45,654 bases of DNA from JOPF133 sp052144935 (lineage in GTDB: Bacteria; Acidobacteriota; Terriglobia; Bryobacterales; Bryobacteraceae), in contig JBKQPR010000072.1 in the NCBI GenBank assembly GCA_052144935.1, positions 1 through 45,654 of the forward strand, in the 5' to 3' direction. The notes beneath the pieces were generated by a model. That model saw nothing but the letters and a program-made list of their open reading frames with translations. It did not search any database and was not told the origin of the DNA. Numbering within the stretch: position 1 is the first letter of the stretch; each line of letters starts with the position of its first letter. This document shows positions 24,002 to 32,513 of the stretch, piece by piece. A program made the translations under genes and the position numbers.

Positions 24002-24679
24002 CTACTTGACCAGCCGCTGGCGCAGCGCCTTGGCCACCGCTTCCGACTTGGAGTGCACCTGCAGCTTTCCGTAGATGTTCTGCATGTGGAAGTTGATGGT
24101 GCTGAAGCTCACGCCCAGCTCGGCCGCGGCGCTCTGATAATTGTGGCCCTCCACCAGCAGACGCAGCAGCCGCAGCTCATGCGGCGTCAGGTCGTACTCC
24201 ACGCGCTCGGCAGGGCGGATCTCGCGGAAGAGGCGCAGCACGCGCCGCGCCACCTCCGGCGACATCGGCGCGCCGCCTCGCAGCACCTCCGCCAGGCACT
24301 CCAGCAGCTTGTTGGGCGGGGTCTTCTTGAGCAGGTAGCCGCTCGCTCCGGCGCACAGAGCCTCAAAGATCCGCTCATCGTCTTCGTAGACGGTGAGCAT
24401 CAGCAGCGCCACCGTGGGATACCGCTCGCGAAGACGCGGGAGTCCGTCGATGCCCGACATACCGGGCAGCCCGATGTCCACCAGGGCGACGTCCGGGACT
24501 TCGCTCCAGGGGCGCGCCAGCGCATCCTCCATGGAGCGGAACACCAGATGGCAACGGTAACCGCCCGTGCCGTTGATGAGCGTCCCCAGGCCGTCTCGAA
24601 TGCGGCGGTCGTCTTCGATGATCGCCACGCTGATCGGTTTGCCGGTCTCCGGCGCTCTCGCTGATTGGTCGATACCCAA
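24002..24679 (-). CDS. NarL/LuxR-type response regulator
   Basis: A 225-residue two-domain regulator. The receiver has acidic residues E22-D23-D24, phospho-acceptor D68 in VALVDIGLPG, the conserved T in MLTVYED and K in YLLKKTPP. The LuxR-type helix-turn-helix (about 158-220) includes LTPHELRLLRLLVEGHNYQSAAAELGVSFSTINFHMQNIYGKL. The nominal start is TTG 24679 with GGTGG just upstream; no ATG is available at this end. The likely partner is the large HisKA_3 kinase encoded at 26908-29997, from which it is separated by a secreted-protein gene. Remnants of a kinase 3' end lie directly upstream. Confidence 0.9.
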   Translation of the reverse strand: MGIDQSARAPETGKPISVAIIEDDRRIRDGLGTLINGTGGYRCHLVFRSMEDALARPWSEVPDVALVDIGLPGMSGIDGLPRLRERYPTVALLMLTVYEDDERIFEALCAGASGYLLKKTPPNKLLECLAEVLRGGAPMSPEVARRVLRLFREIRPAERVEYDLTPHELRLLRLLVEGHNYQSAAAELGVSFSTINFHMQNIYGKLQVHSKSEAVAKALRQRLVK

Positions 24680-24689
24680 GCTACCACCT

Positions 24690-24845
24690 TACCGGAAACG
24701 CCCGGTCATTCTGCCCCTCAATAGTGATAGGGTTCTTGCCGGATCCGGCCGCACGGCCGTGCGCGGGCTCGAAGGGATGGATGGTAGCGACCGGCTCCCC
24801 AGTTCTCGCCGGCCCCAGCCGCACGGCCGTCCGCAGGGGACCTTC
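24690..24845 (-). pseudogene. Duplicated 3'-end fragments of the sensor kinase gene
   Basis: Positions 24690-24763 match 26909-26982 with about 10 mismatches. Read on the minus strand this copy still encodes the kinase tail (ARTLSLLRGRMTGRFR then TAA), compared with ARTLAVLRARMTGRFR in the real gene. A second, shorter partial copy at about 24800-24840 carries the equivalent of LRTAVRLGPART. No start codon or upstream kinase sequence accompanies them. They indicate a duplication that left pieces of a kinase gene between the response regulator and the TIGR03437 gene. Confidence 0.75.
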
Positions 24846-24885
24846 AGGGGTTACCCACGTTGGGCTCTCGACGTTCTTGCAACCC

Positions 24886-26898
24886 TCAATGCTGAATCGG
24901 CAGCACTATCGCGTTCGGCGGATTCGAATCGATGGTCGCCGGCGACGACACTCCATTCGCCGCAATGGTCAGCGGGTAATCCCCTGCCGGCAAGCTGGCG
25001 AACTGCTGCGGCACCGTGAAATTGATCTGGAACTCCCCCACGGCCACCAGGCCCGCGAAATCCGCCGGCACGGTAACGGTTCCGATGGTCACCGTCACTC
25101 CGCTGACGCTTTGGAGGCTTACCAGCACGCCCGCGGGTGAAGGCGCGAGGCCGGTGGCAAATAACGCGATCACGTCCCCGGGCTTGGCATTCCGGAACGC
25201 CGGACCAATGGAGGGATCTCCCACCCGCAACCCGTCCAGAAACACGCCCCCCGCGTAATTGACGCCATTCTCAATCACCGGGAAAATGCCCGGAGAATTC
25301 GTCGCCGCCGCCACTGTAACCGGATTGCTACCCACACCATTAAGGAACACCTGGACGGCGGCGTTGCCCGTGATCCCGGCGGGCACCTGGAAGTTGACCT
25401 GGTCCGGCGAGATGTAGTAGACCGCCGCCGCCATTCCGTTCACCTTTACCTCCACGCCGCTCAAATCCGTCGGCAGATTGTTGCCAAGGCCGGTGAAATC
25501 GGCGGTCTCCCAAAGGCGCGTCGTGCCGCCCAAATAAAAGCCCCTCGCCTGTGCCCACGATCCCGGCACCAGGCCTCCCGAAATATAGGTCGCGCCATTT
25601 TCCACCGCGGTTGGTGTCAGCATCGGTCCGGGCGCCGCTGGGGAAAGCGCGATCGTCACGCTCTCGAAGATCTGCGTCGTGTAGTCGGGAAAGGAGCCGG
25701 TGGGAAAGCTGCTGAAGTAGACTCGCGGCGCAGCTCCGGCGATGGTCGGGTCGCCGGTTTCGCCCATCAGGGTCGGATAATACAGGTTGCGGCCCGGCTC
25801 GGTGTACGCGGGCCCGATGGGGTCCGACCAGTGGATCAGATCGCTCGAGGCGCGCAGATTGAAGCCGGACGCGGCCGGAACCGCCGCCAGGTATACATTG
25901 AAAGCGCTGTCGTAGAGCACTTCATCCGCTGGCCCCCCGTCGGTCCATAAGGGCTCGTATTGCCCGGCCGTGCCCGAAAGGTCGGGCGTGCCGCTGGTCG
26001 CGGCCGCGGTCCACGGATTCGGCGAAGCGCCGTTGTACTTGGAGAACACTTTCGCCACCTGGTTTGGATCGCCGGAAAACGCGGCCGTAATTACATCCGA
26101 ATAACGCGCGCGCGCCACGCCCGCGCAGGTGTTCGCCAAGCAATTCCCCGGCAATCCCGGCGCCATGTCCGCGAAGAAGAGATAGAAGTACGCGCTGGCC
26201 GGGTCGGCGGGAGGGTTATCCAGGTGGCTTCCGTTCACATCGGCAACAATCAGCGATCCATATCCCACGGCCATGTTCTGGCCGCCGCCGGTGAAGACGG
26301 AAAGTGGCTGGCTCGGTTGCATGATCTGCGCCACCACCTGAAACGTCTTGCCGTTGTCCGTGGAGACGGCCAGCCCGAGCCCCGAATAGAAGCACGGCAC
26401 CGTAGTGCCGCCGGAAACCGCGCACTCGTGATTCGAGGTCGCTGGATTCTGCCAGTGGTACTCGGCGTGAAACGGCATCAGGTAGCCGCTCTTGCCGCCG
26501 CTCGCGAACTTCACCACTTGGCCGCCGCCGGCATAGTCGCGGTCAAATACCCAGCCGGCCGGGCCATCGCCGGGGCCAAACAGTTTCTTGCAGCCATTGC
26601 TTCCCGACACATGGTCGAGCGTGCCGGTGAAGGTGAACGCACCGTTGGTGCTCGGCGATCCGGCACACGACGCGGCCGAGCCGGCGGTGCCATAGAAGGT
26701 GTAAGTGTTGCCTGTCCCGGGGATGGCTCCGAACTGTCCATCCGACGGACCCCATTGAAACCCATAGCCGGCCAGTTGAGTGTGCGTCGCGAAGGTGACC
26801 GGCGACCCGAGTGTGTAGCTGAGAACCGGCACCGCCGCCGTGGCCGCCATGGCCCACAGCGGCACGGTTGCAAACCGAAGCATCCTGAAGTACGCCAT
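24886..26898 (-). CDS. Secreted protein with Solibacter-type C-terminal domain (TIGR03437)
   Basis: A 670-residue protein with a signal peptide at about 9-23. The C-terminal region, from about residue 440 (AVENGATYISGGLVPGSWAQARG) to the end, is the TIGR03437-type domain. Typical pieces are VKVNGMAAAVYYISPDQVNFQVPAG and LFATGLAPSPAGV. This domain is very abundant in Solibacter-like acidobacteria and is probably a secretion or cell-surface beta-sandwich. The N-terminal 430 residues look like a beta-propeller resembling DUF4185/sialidase-like folds (LAVSTDNGKTFQVVAQ); the ligand is unknown. The gene follows the sensor kinase by only 9 bp and is probably co-transcribed with it, an unusual place between kinase and response regulator. 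Confidence 0.8.
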   Translation of the reverse strand: MAYFRMLRFATVPLWAMAATAAVPVLSYTLGSPVTFATHTQLAGYGFQWGPSDGQFGAIPGTGNTYTFYGTAGSAASCAGSPSTNGAFTFTGTLDHVSGSNGCKKLFGPGDGPAGWVFDRDYAGGGQVVKFASGGKSGYLMPFHAEYHWQNPATSNHECAVSGGTTVPCFYSGLGLAVSTDNGKTFQVVAQIMQPSQPLSVFTGGGQNMAVGYGSLIVADVNGSHLDNPPADPASAYFYLFFADMAPGLPGNCLANTCAGVARARYSDVITAAFSGDPNQVAKVFSKYNGASPNPWTAAATSGTPDLSGTAGQYEPLWTDGGPADEVLYDSAFNVYLAAVPAASGFNLRASSDLIHWSDPIGPAYTEPGRNLYYPTLMGETGDPTIAGAAPRVYFSSFPTGSFPDYTTQIFESVTIALSPAAPGPMLTPTAVENGATYISGGLVPGSWAQARGFYLGGTTRLWETADFTGLGNNLPTDLSGVEVKVNGMAAAVYYISPDQVNFQVPAGITGNAAVQVFLNGVGSNPVTVAAATNSPGIFPVIENGVNYAGGVFLDGLRVGDPSIGPAFRNAKPGDVIALFATGLAPSPAGVLVSLQSVSGVTVTIGTVTVPADFAGLVAVGEFQINFTVPQQFASLPAGDYPLTIAANGVSSPATIDSNPPNAIVLPIQH

Positions 26899-26907
26899 AT
26901 CGCCAGC

Positions 26908-29900
26908 CTACCGGAAACGCCCGGTCATTCTGGCCCTCAATACTGCCAGGGTTCTGGCCGGTTCCAGCCGCACGGTCATGCGCAGCGTGGTCCCCTGGCC
27001 CAACACCGAATGCCATTCCACCCCGGCGCCCAAAGCCGCGGCGCGCTGCCGGATGCTGATCAGACCATGGCCGTCGCTTTCGGCGCTGGTATCGAAACCC
27101 TTGCCGTTGTCGCTCAAGCGCAAAATCAGGCCATCGCCGGCGCGGTCGAGTTCCACTTCGACGCGGCTGGCGCGCGAATGCCGCGCGATATTGTGGATTC
27201 CCTCTTTGAAGATCAGGTAGATCTGCCGGCGCACATTCGCTCCGATCCGCAGGTCGTGGTCGGCCACTGACGAGCGGAACTGCAGCGCGATCCCTTGCGC
27301 GCCGAGGAGGTCGGTCGCAAAACGCCGCATGCGGTACACCAGGTTGCTGAGCCGGTCGTGGTCGGGATTGATGGCCCACACGATGTCACTCATGGAATCG
27401 ACCAGCTCGCGCGAGATTCCGGCGATCTCCGAAAGCGGCGTCCCATTGCGCGCGTCATTGCCCGCTTCATGTCCCGCGCCGCTTTGCCCCACGCTTGGCG
27501 GCCCCGCTTCCCGCCGCGCCACCTCGCTCAGAATCGCGATCTGCGAGAGGCTCGCTCCGATATCGTCATGCAGGTCCGTGGCGATGCGCGTCCGTACGTT
27601 GGCCACCGCCAGCAACTGTGCCAACCGGTACCGGTACAGCGTATAAATGAGCAGCGCCGTCAGGGTCCCGCAGGCCAGCAGGAACCACCACGAACGCCAC
27701 ACCGGCGGCAGGACGGTGAATGCCACAGTCGCGGGTTGTGGGCTGGAGACGTCGCCCGCCACCGCGCGCACCAGGAAACGGTAACTCCCCGCCGCCAGCC
27801 TGGCGTAGATGACGGTGCGCTGATCGGTGGGCGCGCTCCAATCGCGATCGGCGCCCTCCAGCATGTATTGATACCGCAGCGTCTGGCCCGGCAAAAAACC
27901 GAGGCCCACGTAGTCGACCCGCAGCGGGCTTTGCGGCAGCCGCAACCCGGAGACGGCGGACTGTCCCAGATCGGAGATCGCCCGCGGCACACCGCCCACG
28001 CTCAGACCGGTAACCAGCACCGGTGGCGGAGACTGCTGGCGGTCCAAGGTGGGAACGATCTCGGAGAGGCCCAACGGCGTGCTGAACCACATGCGCCCCT
28101 GCCGGTCCCGAAATGCCAGATCGAGCGCGCCCGGTGCGACTCCATCCGCGGTGGTGTATCGCTGGATGCGGCCCAGGCCCCCGGGTTGGGGTTCGAACCG
28201 GTCGATGCCGCGGCCGGTGGCGGCGTAGATGCGTCCCCAGCGGTCTTCGCTAATCCCGCTGATATCGCTGCTCGAGAGGCCTTGCGCGGTGCCGTAAACA
28301 ACCAGTTGCGGCCGCTCCCCGGTGGGGTCGTCGATTCGGATCAAGCCCCGCGATGTCCCGATCCAGAGCCGCCCCGCGGAATCGACGAAGAACGACCCCG
28401 CAATGCCGGAGACACCATCGCGGTCTCCGAAAAAGGTGAATCGGCCCCGGCGATAGCGCGCCAATCCACCGTGGTAGAGGCCCACCCAGATGTCGCCCCC
28501 GAGGTCCTCGGCAATAGCCGTCGGAACCGGCTTCGCAGGCAGGCCATCCGCCTCGGAAAAGGCATGCACGCGCTCTGTGCTCCGGTCCCAATACGCCAGG
28601 CCATCTTCGTGCCCCAGCCCAATGGTCCCGATCCAGATGCCGTTGCGCGAGTCCGCAAACACCGTGAAGATCTCGTCGCCGGGGAGTCCATCGCGCTTAG
28701 TGTAGATAGCCTTCGGACGCGCGCCCGCCAGCCCTTCCACGCTATCCGCGCGCGCGAACCGGAAGAGTCCGTGACCGGTGGCGATCCACCATTCCCCGGC
28801 CTCGTCCTCGACCGCAGCCTGTCCCCGGCCCCATCCGAAATACGCGATCTGGCTGGGCCATGCCGGCCGGATGGGAATAAATCTCCGGCCGTCGAACTTG
28901 CCCATGAACAGGCTGTCCTTGGTCCGGTAGGCGATGCACATCTCGCCCAGCCGGCTTTCCAGAAGCGATGCTACCTGGGGTGCTCCGTCCGCTTCCGTGT
29001 AAGTGGTGAACCCGTTGCGGGCCATCTTCATCGCGCCGGAGCCGAACGTGCCGATCCAGAGATTCCCATCGCGATCTTCGGCCAGCGCGCCCACGGTCCT
29101 GGCGCTCAACCCCTGCGCGGCCGTGTAACCCCGGAACTCGCGCCCGTCCACAGGCTGCGAGGGAGTCCATTCGGCGAGACCCTCGACGGTGCCCACCCAC
29201 AACTTTCCCTCCGAGGTTTCGAGCAGCGATTCGATGCGCGCACCGGGGAGGCCGTCCTTGATCGAGTACACCCGCGTGGGCTTCGAGGTGGCGTCCATAT
29301 GCAACAGTCCGAGCCGCGTCCCTACCCACAATCCACCGTCGTGGTCTTCCCGCAAGGCCATGATGGACGTGTTCGGCAGGCCGTCCGCGGCGGTGTAGGC
29401 CCGCGTGGCCCCGTCCGGATCGCGGCGGTAGAGTCCATTCAGAGTTCCTATCCATAACCTTCCGCGGCGGTCGATGGCCAGCGCAGTCACGAACGGTTCG
29501 GTCATCGGCACGTCCACGCGGCGAAAGGCGGCATCCTTCGGCCCCAGGTAAAAGATGCCGTGGCCGGTGCGCGTGCCACACCAGATTCCACCGTGGCCGT
29601 CCTCGCGCACTGCGAGCGACCCCGGCTTGCCGCTGCCGCCCAACGGATAACGGTGGAATCGGGCGGCGCCGGCGCCGGCGCCCTTCGGGTCGAACCGGGC
29701 GAGTCCGTCGGTGGTGGCGATCCAGTAGTCGCCCTCACGAGTTTCGAGAAAGTCGGTGACCACATTGCCGGGCAGCCCCTGCTCGGTACCGTAATTCGAG
29801 AACTGGTAACCGTCGAAGCGCGAGAGTCCTTCGGCCGTGCAGAACCACAGAAAGCCGTGCGAGTCCTGAACGATACAGAGAATGTGATCGCGGGCCAGAC

Positions 29901-29997
29901 CATCGGCCGTGGTGTACGTCTTGATCGGCAGGCGCTTCGCCGGAAGCGCTGCCGGCGCAAGGAGCAGAACCACCAGCCACAGCGCGAAATCCCTCAC
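26908..29997 (-). CDS. Sensor histidine kinase with Reg_prop/Y_Y_Y sensor (HisKA_3)
   Basis: A 1,029-residue membrane kinase. After a signal peptide (about 1-20) come repeated Reg_prop propeller blades, such as TADGLARDHILCIVQDSHGFLWF and DRDGNLWIGTFG, to about residue 650. A Y_Y_Y domain follows (about 690-760), then one membrane helix (WWFLLACGTLTALLIYTLY). The HisKA_3 dimerisation region has phospho-acceptor H810 in ATDLHDDIGASLSQ. The HATPase_c domain has the N-box NIARHSRASRVE and G-box LRLSDNGKGFD. In Bacteroidetes such sensors control polysaccharide use, and NarL-type regulators are the usual partners. Start is GTG 29997. The gene's 3' end has been copied next to the response regulator gene. 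Confidence 0.9.
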   Translation of the reverse strand: MRDFALWLVVLLLAPAALPAKRLPIKTYTTADGLARDHILCIVQDSHGFLWFCTAEGLSRFDGYQFSNYGTEQGLPGNVVTDFLETREGDYWIATTDGLARFDPKGAGAGAARFHRYPLGGSGKPGSLAVREDGHGGIWCGTRTGHGIFYLGPKDAAFRRVDVPMTEPFVTALAIDRRGRLWIGTLNGLYRRDPDGATRAYTAADGLPNTSIMALREDHDGGLWVGTRLGLLHMDATSKPTRVYSIKDGLPGARIESLLETSEGKLWVGTVEGLAEWTPSQPVDGREFRGYTAAQGLSARTVGALAEDRDGNLWIGTFGSGAMKMARNGFTTYTEADGAPQVASLLESRLGEMCIAYRTKDSLFMGKFDGRRFIPIRPAWPSQIAYFGWGRGQAAVEDEAGEWWIATGHGLFRFARADSVEGLAGARPKAIYTKRDGLPGDEIFTVFADSRNGIWIGTIGLGHEDGLAYWDRSTERVHAFSEADGLPAKPVPTAIAEDLGGDIWVGLYHGGLARYRRGRFTFFGDRDGVSGIAGSFFVDSAGRLWIGTSRGLIRIDDPTGERPQLVVYGTAQGLSSSDISGISEDRWGRIYAATGRGIDRFEPQPGGLGRIQRYTTADGVAPGALDLAFRDRQGRMWFSTPLGLSEIVPTLDRQQSPPPVLVTGLSVGGVPRAISDLGQSAVSGLRLPQSPLRVDYVGLGFLPGQTLRYQYMLEGADRDWSAPTDQRTVIYARLAAGSYRFLVRAVAGDVSSPQPATVAFTVLPPVWRSWWFLLACGTLTALLIYTLYRYRLAQLLAVANVRTRIATDLHDDIGASLSQIAILSEVARREAGPPSVGQSGAGHEAGNDARNGTPLSEIAGISRELVDSMSDIVWAINPDHDRLSNLVYRMRRFATDLLGAQGIALQFRSSVADHDLRIGANVRRQIYLIFKEGIHNIARHSRASRVEVELDRAGDGLILRLSDNGKGFDTSAESDGHGLISIRQRAAALGAGVEWHSVLGQGTTLRMTVRLEPARTLAVLRARMTGRFR

Positions 29998-30046
29998 GGT
30001 GGATCTATCTTAATACAGGGCAGGCCGGCGCGTCGGGCCCTTGCCC

Positions 30047-30111
30047 GGAATGGGGTTCAGGAATGGGGTTCAGGTCCTTTTGCGGCGTGTTGGCAGGCGA
30101 AAACGCCTGCC
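30047..30111 (+). repeat. 13-bp tandem repeat and REP-like hairpin
   Basis: GGAATGGGGTTCA occurs twice in tandem (30047-30059, 30060-30072). It is followed by a perfect stem GGCAGGCG/CGCCTGCC with an AAAA loop (30092-30111). The 12-base word TTTTCGCCTGCC, complementary to one arm plus loop, recurs near 45454, which suggests a REP-like family. Confidence 0.6.
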
Positions 30112-30126
30112 CCACATTGCGGGATC

Positions 30127-30143
30127 ATCCGCCAATGGCGGAT
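30127..30143. promoter_or_regulatory. Palindrome, candidate HigBA operator
   Basis: ATCCGCC AAT GGCGGAT is a perfect 7-bp inverted repeat with a 3-base spacer. It ends 11 bases before the GTG of the higB-like gene. HigA-type proteins repress their own operon by binding such palindromes. Confidence 0.6.
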
Positions 30144-30154
30144 AATTGAAGCAA

Positions 30155-30474
30155 GTGAAGCTAATTGAAACGTCCATCTTTACGAGGCAGATCACGGCTC
30201 TGCTCAGCGACGAGGATTACGGAGAGTTTCAGTCTCGTCTGGCAGCGAATCCAGATCTCGGCGCTCTCATAATGGGTGGGGGCGGAATCGCAAGATTCGC
30301 GTAGCGGTTGGTTCACACGGTAAGCGCGGGGGCGCCCGCGTCATATACTACTGGGCGGTTCGAAAGGACTTGATCCTGCTGCTCTATGCATACCCCAAGA
30401 ATATGTCGGCCGATCCAACCCGGAGCCAGGTGGCACAACTCGCTAAGGTAGCGAAGGAGGAGTTCAGCGAATGA
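30155..30474 (+). pseudogene. higB: HigB/RelE-type toxin gene, frameshifted
   Basis: From GTG 30155 the first frame gives VKLIETSIFTRQITALLSDE… and stops after 49 codons (TAG at 30302-30304). Switching by one base near GGAATCGCAAG (about 30286-30292) restores the rest of a HigB-like RelE-fold toxin: KIRVAVGSHGKRGG, RVIYYWAV, DLILLLYAYPKN and SQVAQLAKVAKEEF, ending at 30474. One base (probably a C giving GIRKIR) is missing. A G5 run just upstream could in principle allow slippage, but loss of function or a sequence error is simpler. The stop overlaps the ATG of higA (ATGA). The toxin would be a ribosome-dependent mRNA nuclease. Confidence 0.8.
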
Positions 30475-30764
30475 GAGCGAAGATGTTTGAAGAGCTTCTG
30501 GAAAGCGTGCGCGAAGGCGGGGCCATTCTGCGCGGGCAGAGCAAGCCCTCGCGCCGCTTTGAGATCCAGTCTTCGGGGATAGGGGCGATTCGCGAACGAA
30601 CCAACCTCTCGCAGTCGGAGTTCGCGCGCTTGATTGGCGTCAGCGTGAAAACCCTCCAGAACTGGGAGCAGGACCGGCGCCATCCGAGCGGACCGGCGGC
30701 TGCTCTGTTGCGGATCATCGCGTACGAGCCACGGTTGGCGGTGAAGGCAATTCATCACACCTGA
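30471..30764 (+). CDS. higA: HigA-type HTH antitoxin
   Basis: A 97-residue protein with a helix-turn-helix of the XRE class at about 38-75: GIGAIRERTNLSQSEFARLIGVSVKTLQNWEQ. This is the typical HigA/YiaG-type order for the 'toxin first' HigBA arrangement. Its ATG overlaps the stop of the frameshifted higB frame. It neutralises HigB and represses the operon, probably through the palindrome at 30127-30143. With the toxin broken, the antitoxin may persist as an orphan. Its 3' end abuts a remnant of an asparaginase gene on the opposite strand, suggesting that the module landed in or next to that gene. Confidence 0.85.
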   Translation: MRAKMFEELLESVREGGAILRGQSKPSRRFEIQSSGIGAIRERTNLSQSEFARLIGVSVKTLQNWEQDRRHPSGPAAALLRIIAYEPRLAVKAIHHT

Positions 30765-30789
30765 ACGCTCCCACCGCACCGCCGCTTCG

Positions 30790-30982
30790 AAAGTCCCCAG
30801 GTCGCCGTTTCTCCGTACGTTGTCCCAGGCGAAGTGGCGTCCGTTTATGGCCATATACACGCCCGACGGGAGCGTCTGGACGAACACCAGAGCGGTGTCC
30901 AGATTGAACAACCCGTCGGAGCTGCCGAACTGGTACGGGATCATGGCCCCGTGAGCACCACAGTCTTGCCAGCGATGCCATG
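30790..30982 (-). pseudogene. L-asparaginase remnant (C-terminal part, frameshifted)
   Basis: The minus strand encodes HGIAGKTVVLTG and, after a one-base shift at about 30947-30950 (a GGGG run that should be five G), AMIPYQFGSSDGLFNLDTAL, then LPSGVYMAINGRHFAWDNVRRN and GTFE. This matches the C-terminal half of short bacterial L-asparaginases, in which KTVVLTGAM…SD…FN and GVYVAMNGRVF are conserved. The N-terminal catalytic Thr regions are missing, and upstream DNA is already argininosuccinate-lyase sequence. The remnant runs up to the higA gene. It is non-functional. The family call is made by eye from these motifs. Confidence 0.7.
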
Positions 30983-31038
30983 CGGGTAAGCACTCCGTGG
31001 AGCAGGGCGAAGTGGCGAAGCGATCGCCCGCGCCCGCT

Positions 31039-32496
31039 TTAGAGCGCCGCGCTGCGCTCCGCCAGCGTGCGCTCGGCTTGGGCGAGCGCGCCGGTGGCAT
31101 TGCCGCACCATCGCTCGTCGGCTTCGAGTTGCAGGCACGAGGCTTGGGCGGCGCGGGCGGTTTCCTCGGGCGCCGGTCCGCCCAGCGTCCGGCGCACGGT
31201 CACGAAGTGGCGTGGGCTGAGAATCGTGTTGAGCGCGGCGTCGGAGTATACCAGCGGGCCACCAGCCAGTGTGTCCGAAGCCTCCGCCAACAACTCGCCG
31301 ATCGGACGGCTCGGATGCCGTTCGCGGGCGGCCATCAATCGTCCGGCGACCGCGTGCGCGCTCCGAAACGGCAGATTGTGGTCGCGCGCCAGCGTGTCCG
31401 CCAACTCGGTGAGCGTCGTCCAGCCTTCGCCCGCGTGCGCTTCCAGTTGGGCGGCATCGAACTCCGCCGTGGTCATGGCGGCCGCGACAATCCTGATCGT
31501 GCGCGTGGCATCGCGGAACATCGAGAATACCAGCGGTTGAAGGTCGTCCTCGGTATCCACGATGTCGCCGAACGGAGTGTTGTGGACGCTGGTGAAGATG
31601 GCCTGGGTCTGCCCGAGCGCCTTGCTGGCGATGGCGCGGGCGTGTTCGATCGCCACCGGGTTGCGTTTCTGCGGCATGATGCTGCTCGACTGCACGAAAC
31701 CGTCGCCGAACCGTACGTAGTGGAACTCGGCGGTGCTCCACAGCAGCAAGTCCTGCACGAAGCGGCCGAAGCCGGCCAGCAGCACCGCCGCGGCCGAGGT
31801 GCTTTCCAACAGATAATCCACCGTCGCGATGCTCCCGTAAGTGTTGACGGTCGGCCCGTCAAAGCCCAGCAGGCTGGACGTGAGATGGCGGTCGATCGGG
31901 AACCCGGTGCCGGTGATGGCACACGCCCCCAACGGATTGCGATTGGTGCGTTCGTACGCGCCGGTGAGCCGCGCGGCATCCCGCTCGAGCTGTTCGACCA
32001 CGGCGAGAAGGTAATGCGCCACGGTGGTCGGCTGCGCGCGTTGTGTGTGCGTGTGGACCGCGAAAATCGTGTCGTGGTGGCGGCCGATCAAGCCGAGCAG
32101 AGAGCGGCGCAACTGAAACGTGGCGGCGAGCAGGCCGAGCACCCACTCCCGCTGCCGCATGCGGTACATCGTCATGTCGATGTCGTTGCGGCTGCGTGCG
32201 GTGTGCAACCGCCCAGCGACATCCTCGCCGCAGGCATCCACGATCAGACGCTCGACGTAATAGAACAGATCTTCGCAACTGCCGTCGTAGGGCGCGCGCC
32301 GGACGGCCTCCTGCGACACCGAGTCGAGCGCCACGCGAATGGCGTGGGCGTCGCCGGGCGACACGATGCCCTGCGCCGCCAACATCACCAGGTGCGCGTA
32401 GTGAATCGCCATCAATGGAGACAGCAACTGCGACTTCGCGTCTTCGAAGTTCTCGTTGAGTACGTACTCGACGTACTCCGGAGCGAATTTGGTCAT
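31039..32496 (-). CDS. argH: Argininosuccinate lyase-like protein
   Basis: A 485-residue member of the fumarase/aspartase superfamily. Conserved regions are HTARSRNDIDMTMYRM, THTQRAQPTTVAHYLLA, and the signature SSSIMPQKRNP (M274, with catalytic-type Ser just before). The ASL-specific N-terminal region (YVLNENFEDAK) is present. It would cleave argininosuccinate into arginine and fumarate, or a related substrate. ATG 32496 is preferred over the open frame up to 32802 because upstream residues are non-homologous. It lies only 17 bp after an LmbE-type deacetylase gene on the same strand and no other arginine gene is near, so a specialised role (catabolism of another adduct) is possible. Confidence 0.85.
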   Translation of the reverse strand: MTKFAPEYVEYVLNENFEDAKSQLLSPLMAIHYAHLVMLAAQGIVSPGDAHAIRVALDSVSQEAVRRAPYDGSCEDLFYYVERLIVDACGEDVAGRLHTARSRNDIDMTMYRMRQREWVLGLLAATFQLRRSLLGLIGRHHDTIFAVHTHTQRAQPTTVAHYLLAVVEQLERDAARLTGAYERTNRNPLGACAITGTGFPIDRHLTSSLLGFDGPTVNTYGSIATVDYLLESTSAAAVLLAGFGRFVQDLLLWSTAEFHYVRFGDGFVQSSSIMPQKRNPVAIEHARAIASKALGQTQAIFTSVHNTPFGDIVDTEDDLQPLVFSMFRDATRTIRIVAAAMTTAEFDAAQLEAHAGEGWTTLTELADTLARDHNLPFRSAHAVAGRLMAARERHPSRPIGELLAEASDTLAGGPLVYSDAALNTILSPRHFVTVRRTLGGPAPEETARAAQASCLQLEADERWCGNATGALAQAERTLAERSAAL

Positions 32497-32513
32497 CTGG
32501 TTCCGCGGCCCGG

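Noticed and set aside
25960..27270. 436-residue plus-strand frame
   Set aside because: Shadow of the TIGR03437 and kinase genes; unusual composition typical of high-GC antisense frames.
27295..29457. 720-residue plus-strand frame
   Set aside because: It is the antisense shadow of the sensor kinase gene; composition is Arg/Gln/Pro-rich with no family motif.
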